A DNA stretch of 9,940 nt, taken from positions 1 through 9,940 of the forward strand of contig CAZVBR010000022.1 of NCBI GenBank assembly GCA_964625755.1, read 5' to 3'. The stretch comes from CAZVBR01 sp964625755 (GTDB taxonomy: Bacteria > Patescibacteriota > Minisyncoccia > Phycocordibacterales > XYD1-FULL-46-19). Each line of letters opens with the position of its first letter. Within the stretch, counting starts at the first letter, position 1. Positions 5,595 to 9,940 of this stretch are shown piece by piece. Made by a program: the position numbers and the translations under genes. Below the pieces are notes generated by a model. It did not search any database, had not been told where the DNA came from, and saw only the letters and a list, made by a program, of their open reading frames with translations.

Positions 5595-6140
5595 TCAGAT
5601 ATAATGAAACTCCTTAAAAACCTGCTCGTACAAGCCGATCACCCGAGCCGCACTTCTCTTGGTCAGTTTGTAGCCCTGATCATGAGCTATGGCGTTTCTG
5701 ACCTTGTGTGCTTCCCAGGCCGAATTGAGAGTCCGGAAGTCACTCGGCTCGACCGCCTTTAGCCGCTCCCCCAAATTATTACCCGGGTAACCCATTTTTT
5801 GAACCAATTTATCAAGCATCTTATCCGCCTCCAGAATCGCCAGTTTCCAATCGGATTCGTTCCTCGATTCCAGATACTGCTTGATCTTCTCCCATTCCTC
5901 CACCTCGACCGGTTCGACTTCTTTAGTGACCTCAAGAGCTTGCTCCTCCTCGGCAATATCCTCCTCTCTCAATCCCTTTATTCTCTGCAAGACAATAACT
6001 ATAAAAGCCGACAGAGTCACGATCAATCCGAACCAGATCAAAGCGGCCACCGGCAACCACTGACGAACAAAAACCCCCACCGGCTCGATCACCGGCTCGA
6101 TCAAACTATACAACTGGCTGAAAGGATTTTCCGGTTCCAC
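5595..6140 (-). CDS. Membrane-anchored protein with C-terminal HEPN-like helical domain
   Basis: I do not recognise a named family. The 181 residues have a short N-terminus (1-27), one strong membrane segment (about 28-52), an acidic linker (58-84) and a C-terminal all-helical domain (about 85-181). That domain contains DWKLAILEADKMLDKLV, GYPGNNLGERL and WEAHKVRNAIAHD. R148-N149-x3-H153 fits the Rx4-6H motif of HEPN domains, which in known cases are RNases or adaptor modules. The positive-inside pattern suggests the domain is cytoplasmic. The start is GTG at 6140, 8 nt after the gatA stop, with AGGAG 11 nt upstream, so the gene is probably cotranscribed with gatC-gatA. Function and RNase activity are unproven. 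The stop is TGA. Confidence 0.85.
   Translation of the reverse strand: MEPENPFSQLYSLIEPVIEPVGVFVRQWLPVAALIWFGLIVTLSAFIVIVLQRIKGLREEDIAEEEQALEVTKEVEPVEVEEWEKIKQYLESRNESDWKLAILEADKMLDKLVQKMGYPGNNLGERLKAVEPSDFRTLNSAWEAHKVRNAIAHDQGYKLTKRSAARVIGLYEQVFKEFHYI
6079..6102. repeat. Perfect 12-bp tandem duplication inside the HEPN-like gene
   Basis: The 12-mer accggctcgatc occurs twice in immediate succession, at 6079-6090 and 6091-6102. It is in frame and produces the repeated peptide IEPVIEPV (about residues 14-21) just before the membrane segment. It looks like a small slippage duplication. Confidence 0.85.
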
Positions 6141-6148
6141 GATTATAT

Positions 6149-7594
6149 CTACTCCTCGTTAGGCTCGTTATTGAACTGCCGGCCGAGCGCAAAAAGCCGG
6201 TCTTCTCCCCAAGCCGGGGCGATCAATTCCAGACCCAAAGGCAACCCCTGACCGGTATTGCCGGACGGGATCGAGATAGCCGGCACCCCGGCCAGATTAG
6301 CCGGCACCGTAAACACGTCTTCCAGATACATCTGGATCGGATCGTCTACTTTTTCTCCCAGACCAAAAGCCGGACTGGGAGCGGTCGGCATAGCCACCAC
6401 ATCCACCCCGGAACCCGAGCCGGTCTCAAAAACTTCTTCAAAATCACGCCGGATCATCTCTCTCATAGCCGCCGCTCGACCGTAATAGGCATCGTAATAC
6501 CCGGCCGACAGAACATAGGTCCCCAACATTATCCGTCGCCTGACTTCCCGCCCCAAGCCCTCTCCCCGGGTTTTCTCGTAATCTGCCAAGAGATCATCAC
6601 CGGACCTAAGCACCCCGTAACGTAAACCGTCAAACCGAGCCATATTGGCCGAAACTTCGGCCGGCATAATAATATAGTAACAAGCCAAAGCATGCTCGAC
6701 ATGAGGCATCTCGATCTCGACCACCTTATGCCCCAGCCCTTCCAGTCGCTCAAGAGAGTATTTGAAATTATCCTTCACTTCCCGGCCCAATCCTTCAGTA
6801 AAGAAACCATACGGGACTCCGATGGTCATCTTCCCAGCGGGTTTTACCATTTCCGGCTCGGGGGCACTGGTCGGATCATTCGGATCTTCTCCGGCTATAG
6901 CCCGAAACAGAACCTCGGCATCTGAAACATTTCTGGTCAACGGACCGATCTGGTCAAGAGACGAGGCCATGGCCATCACCCCGTAACGAGATACCGCTCC
7001 GTAGGTTGGCTTCAAACCAACCACTCCGCAAAAACTGGCCGGCTCCCGGATCGAACCTCCGGTATCGGAACCCAAGGCCGCCGCCGCCAAATTTCCGGCC
7101 ACCGCCGCTGCTGATCCTCCGGATGATCCGCCGGGTACTTTCGTTCGGTCCACCGGGTTCTTGGTCGGCCCGAAAGCTGAATTCTCGGTCGAACCGCCCA
7201 TCGCAAATTCATCCATATTAGTCCGACCCAAAAAAACCGCGCCTTCGGATTTTAGCTTCTCGATCACCGTAGCGTCATAACTGGCCCGGTAATTTTCAAG
7301 TAACAACGAAGCTGAACTGACCAGTCGATCCTTGATCAAAATATTATCCTTGATCGCAAGCGGTACTCCGGTCATCGCTCCGACTCCTTCCTTCCGGTCC
7401 AGCTTTCGGTCAGCCGCTTTGGCCTGCTCGAGAACATCATCAAAAACCTCAAGATAGACATTGAGATCGGGATTTTCTTTCTCGATCCTGGTTAAATAAG
7501 CCGAGGCCAGACCTTCGGCTGTTACTTCTCGGGCTTGCAACATTTTCGATACCTGACCGAGGGTCAGGTCAGTCAAATCATTACCTAAACTCAT
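6149..7594 (-). CDS. gatA: Aspartyl/glutamyl-tRNA amidotransferase subunit A
   Basis: GatA is the glutaminase (amidase-signature) subunit of GatCAB. It releases ammonia from glutamine, and GatB uses it to convert Glu-tRNA-Gln to Gln-tRNA-Gln, and in some species Asp-tRNA-Asn to Asn-tRNA-Asn. The 481 residues match the usual length of about 485. The Ser-cisSer-Lys triad is visible: K82 in PLAIKDN, S156 in the PGGSSGGSAAAVAG stretch and S180 in GSDTGGSIREPASFCG. GRTNMDEFAMGGSTENSAFGPTKNP (122-146) is typical of GatA rather than of other amidases. The ATG overlaps the gatC TGA as ATGA, and there is no Shine-Dalgarno sequence, so coupling is likely. GatB is not in this window and must be encoded elsewhere if the complex works. 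The stop is TAG. Confidence 0.97.
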   Translation of the reverse strand: MSLGNDLTDLTLGQVSKMLQAREVTAEGLASAYLTRIEKENPDLNVYLEVFDDVLEQAKAADRKLDRKEGVGAMTGVPLAIKDNILIKDRLVSSASLLLENYRASYDATVIEKLKSEGAVFLGRTNMDEFAMGGSTENSAFGPTKNPVDRTKVPGGSSGGSAAAVAGNLAAAALGSDTGGSIREPASFCGVVGLKPTYGAVSRYGVMAMASSLDQIGPLTRNVSDAEVLFRAIAGEDPNDPTSAPEPEMVKPAGKMTIGVPYGFFTEGLGREVKDNFKYSLERLEGLGHKVVEIEMPHVEHALACYYIIMPAEVSANMARFDGLRYGVLRSGDDLLADYEKTRGEGLGREVRRRIMLGTYVLSAGYYDAYYGRAAAMREMIRRDFEEVFETGSGSGVDVVAMPTAPSPAFGLGEKVDDPIQMYLEDVFTVPANLAGVPAISIPSGNTGQGLPLGLELIAPAWGEDRLFALGRQFNNEPNEE

Positions 7595-7881
7595 AGATCG
7601 CGATCAATTATTTTTTTAACTTTCATATACTGCCCCTTTCGCTCAGCCATAGCCTCCAGTAAGGTCTCGGTATACAAACCCGGCTCTCGAGGGTCAACAT
7701 CCGGCCTCAAGACATTGTACCGCTCGGGTTTTGTCTTCGGTTGCCCGTCGACATCAGCCGGCAGTCCGGACACATAACCCAGTATATTCTCCAAATCCTG
7801 ATGCAGGGAGTTCTTCTCATCCTCACTGACAGCCAAACGAGCCATGGCCGCCAAATTATCCACTTCTTCTCGAGTAATCAT
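7591..7881 (-). CDS. gatC: Aspartyl/glutamyl-tRNA amidotransferase subunit C
   Basis: GatC is the small subunit that wraps round the GatA-GatB interface and helps fold GatA. The 96 residues match the family length. The N-terminal helices start ITREEVDNLAAMARLAVSED and continue with LHQDLENILGYVSGL. The middle YNVLRPDVDP is the extended belt region, and the C-terminal part includes GQYMKVKKII, close to the usual YFKVPKVI ending. The start is ATG at 7881, with the -10 box only 7 nt before it, so the message should be leaderless. It overlaps gatA by 4 nt. The order ligA-gatC-gatA resembles the ligA-gatCAB neighbourhood of Firmicutes. Confidence 0.95.
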   Translation of the reverse strand: MITREEVDNLAAMARLAVSEDEKNSLHQDLENILGYVSGLPADVDGQPKTKPERYNVLRPDVDPREPGLYTETLLEAMAERKGQYMKVKKIIDRDL

Positions 7882-7888
7882 AGGTGAC

Positions 7889-7897
7889 AGTATAACA
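7889..7897 (-). promoter_or_regulatory. Extended -10 promoter of gatC-gatA, leaderless geometry
   Basis: The minus strand reads TGTTATACT, an extended -10 element (TGn plus TATACT, five of six consensus bases), with no good -35 box. Exactly 7 nt (GTCACCT) separate it from the gatC ATG, the same distance as at prfB. The transcription start should therefore fall at the start codon. It lies in the 43-nt gap after ligA, so gatC may also receive readthrough from ligA. Confidence 0.72.
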
Positions 7898-7924
7898 CTA
7901 TTTCAGGGACAAGACCAGAAAACA

Positions 7925-9928
7925 TCAAGCCGAGATCAAATTCCGGAATTCATCTTCCCCGATCACCTTCACCCCCAGCTCCTCGGCCTTGGTCAATTTT
8001 GACCCGGGCTTTTCTCCGGCCACCACCAGATCCGTTTTTTCCGACACTTGACCGGACACTCGGCCACCGGCTTGCCTGATCTTCTCTTTGGCCTCCTGCC
8101 GACTCAAAGACCCCAAACTGCCGGTGATCACTACGGTTTTACCGGATAAAACAGACTCTTCCGACCCAGCCCCGGAAGCCGGGGTCACCGACAACACGAC
8201 CACCTCCCGCAAAAGGTCATCTAATTCAGCGGTTCGGTAAGGGTCTTGGAAATACCCCTTGATCGAAACCGCGACCACCGGTCCGACTCCTTCGATCGAA
8301 GCCAGTTCTTCTTCGGTCGCTTTCCTGACCCGCTCCAGATCCCCAAAATGCTGAGCCAGATCATAAGCGGTCTCCACTCCCACCTGAGGAATAGATAAAG
8401 CGACCAAAAAACGAGGCAGTTCGATCTCCCGGCGACCTTCGATCGCCTCAAGTAATTTCCGAGCCGAAACCTCACCAAAACCGGGCAGATCGGCCAGCTC
8501 TTCAAAGCGCAAACGCCAGATATCGGCCGGGGACGAGATCAGATTATGGTCCAACAGAAGATCGATCACCTTAGGCCCCAAACCCGGAATATCAAAAGCT
8601 GATTTGCCGACAAAATAATACAGCCGGCGTCGGAACTGATGGAGATTGCTCTGATCGGCCACCTTATGAGCCGCCTCGCCGGATTTGCGGATCAGTCGGC
8701 CGACCTCCGGCAGATGATCCGGGAACTCAAATGGTCGGGCCGTCTCCGGCCGCAAGTCTTCTACCACCCCTTTAATGTCCGGAATAATATCCCCGGCTTT
8801 TTCCAGAATCACCGTGTCCCCGATTCGAACATCCAATCTTTTTATCTCATCCTCGTTATGCAAAGTGGCCCGGGACACCGTCGTCCCGGCCAAAAGGACC
8901 GGTTCCAAAATAGCAACCGGTGTAACTACTCCGGTCCGACCGATCTGCATAACAATATCCTTCACCACGGTTGTAGCCTGTTCGGCAGGGAATTTAATGG
9001 CCGCCGCAAAACGGGGTGCCTTACCGGTATAACCCAACCGATCTTGGTACTGTCGCTCATTTACTTTGACCACCACTCCGTCAACAATATACGGTAATTT
9101 GTTTTTCTGTCTCTCCCAGTGTCGCCAGTAATCTATAACTTCCTCGATACTGTCGCAACGCCGAAAATGGGGATTAACCTTAAAACCCAGGCTCCGGAGC
9201 AACTGCAGTTCTTCCTCCTGAGTCGCCGGCAGGTCGTGATCCGCCCAGGCCAGATCGTAAACAAAAGACGACAATTTCCGTTCCGCCACTTTTTCCGGAT
9301 CCAACTGCCGGATAGTTCCGGCCGCGATGTTCCGGGGGTTGGCATAGGTTGCCAGCCCGGCCTCGGTCTGCCGGCGATTCAAGTTCTCAAAATCCTTAAC
9401 CGACAGCCACACTTCGCCTTCTGCGATCAGATCAGCCGAACTGCCTTTCAACTGCAACGGTACCGCCTCTATGGTCCGGACATTGACCGTCACGTCCTCT
9501 CCCACCTTTCCGTCCCCCCGAGTCGCGGCGGTCTCAAGTCGCCCCTGTCGATAGATCAAAACCACCTTAAAACCGTCTATCTTCAACTCCACCGTATAAC
9601 TGGGTTTGGCTCCGTTTAGCATTCTTTTCACGCGACTATCAAATTCCCGCACCTCTTCGGCTGTAAAAACATCATTGAAAGACCACTGAGGAACCCGGTG
9701 TCGCACCTTGGTAAATTTCTCAAGCGGTTCTCCGGCCACTCTCTGAGTCGGCGAATCGGGGGTGATAAGTTCCGGGTAACGAGATTCCAGATCGGCAAGC
9801 TCTTTTTTCAAAGAATCCAAAGCAGCGTCACTTATCTCCTGACGATCCAATACATGATACAAATAACGGTGATGATCTATCACCGCCCGAAGTTTCTTTA
9901 TCCTCTGCTCAACTTCTTTTTTGGTCAT
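7925..9928 (-). CDS. ligA: NAD+-dependent DNA ligase LigA, zinc-finger cysteines absent
   Basis: LigA seals nicks in replication and repair using NAD+. The 667 residues (E. coli 671) hold the full domain order: domain Ia (about 1-70), the adenylation domain with nucleophile K116 in ELKIDG and with E172, D283, K288 and K312 at expected sites, an OB fold (about 316-400) with IGRTGVVTPVA, a zinc-finger position (403-432), helix-hairpin-helix repeats (about 440-575) and a C-terminal BRCT domain (about 592-667). At the zinc finger the four ligand cysteines (E. coli 408, 411, 426 and 432) align with L406, V409, V423 and L429. In domain Ia, E. coli Y35 is L37, while Y24, H25, D34 and D38 are kept. 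The motif usually SLDN reads SFND (83-86). The ATG is 12 nt from the window edge, so its promoter is not visible. The stop is TGA. Confidence 0.96.
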   Translation of the reverse strand: MTKKEVEQRIKKLRAVIDHHRYLYHVLDRQEISDAALDSLKKELADLESRYPELITPDSPTQRVAGEPLEKFTKVRHRVPQWSFNDVFTAEEVREFDSRVKRMLNGAKPSYTVELKIDGFKVVLIYRQGRLETAATRGDGKVGEDVTVNVRTIEAVPLQLKGSSADLIAEGEVWLSVKDFENLNRRQTEAGLATYANPRNIAAGTIRQLDPEKVAERKLSSFVYDLAWADHDLPATQEEELQLLRSLGFKVNPHFRRCDSIEEVIDYWRHWERQKNKLPYIVDGVVVKVNERQYQDRLGYTGKAPRFAAAIKFPAEQATTVVKDIVMQIGRTGVVTPVAILEPVLLAGTTVSRATLHNEDEIKRLDVRIGDTVILEKAGDIIPDIKGVVEDLRPETARPFEFPDHLPEVGRLIRKSGEAAHKVADQSNLHQFRRRLYYFVGKSAFDIPGLGPKVIDLLLDHNLISSPADIWRLRFEELADLPGFGEVSARKLLEAIEGRREIELPRFLVALSIPQVGVETAYDLAQHFGDLERVRKATEEELASIEGVGPVVAVSIKGYFQDPYRTAELDDLLREVVVLSVTPASGAGSEESVLSGKTVVITGSLGSLSRQEAKEKIRQAGGRVSGQVSEKTDLVVAGEKPGSKLTKAEELGVKVIGEDEFRNLISA

Positions 9929-9940
9929 ATCCGTATTCCC

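Noticed and set aside
5595..6140. HEPN-like gene as half of a toxin-antitoxin pair
   Set aside because: No small partner gene such as an MNT nucleotidyltransferase overlaps or adjoins it; the neighbours are gatA and tRNA-fMet.
6142..6147. Perfect TATAAT just before the GTG of the HEPN-like gene
   Set aside because: It is only 1 nt from the start codon and has no -35 or extended -10 partner; transcription from it would begin inside the gene and miss the start.
7882..7924. A terminator between ligA and gatC
   Set aside because: The 43-nt gap contains no stable inverted repeat with a T-run, so readthrough from ligA is possible.

Overview
The window looks like a piece of a reduced bacterial chromosome, most likely from the Candidate Phyla Radiation (Patescibacteria). 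The grounds are a compact single-strand layout, a release factor 2 with a very short domain 1, genes mostly without Shine-Dalgarno sequences, and variant LigA and CTP synthase sequences. The phylum-level placement is an inference. UGA ends prfB, ftsE, gatC, ligA and the 181-residue gene, and an SPF-type RF2 is present, so the standard code is used and the UGA=Gly CPR lineages are unlikely. Every supported gene is on the minus strand, so transcription runs from high to low coordinates. I see no mobile element, CRISPR array, phage gene or plus-strand gene.

From high to low coordinates, the first block (9928-5595) is ligA, then gatC-gatA with a 4-nt overlap, then a gene 8 nt later for a small membrane protein with a C-terminal HEPN-like RxxxxH motif. 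gatC has its own extended -10 promoter placed so that the transcript should be leaderless. GatB is not in the window.

The second block (5546-4512) is a tRNA island: initiator tRNA-fMet, a CAU tRNA (elongator Met or Ile2), a 62-residue CxxC protein gene, tRNA-Asp(GTC), tRNA-Thr(GGT) and tRNA-Thr(CGT). Promoters with near-consensus or acceptable boxes and 17-bp spacers precede most of them, and two strong hairpin/U-run terminators follow fMet and Asp. None of the tRNAs encodes CCA.

The third block (4402-61) is an apparent operon prfB-ftsE-ftsX-pyrG ending at tRNA-Gln(CTG). It combines translation termination, the FtsEX division ABC system and CTP synthesis. Its promoter (TTGCTC-17-TATAAT) places the predicted transcription start at the A of the prfB ATG, again leaderless.

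The strongest oddity is LigA. It is full length with an intact KxDG active site, but all four zinc-finger cysteines are replaced by Leu or Val. Other points worth following are the truncated RF2, the two leaderless promoters with identical geometry, the C1:C72 mismatch in the initiator tRNA, U73 in both Thr tRNAs, and the membrane-anchored HEPN-like protein.
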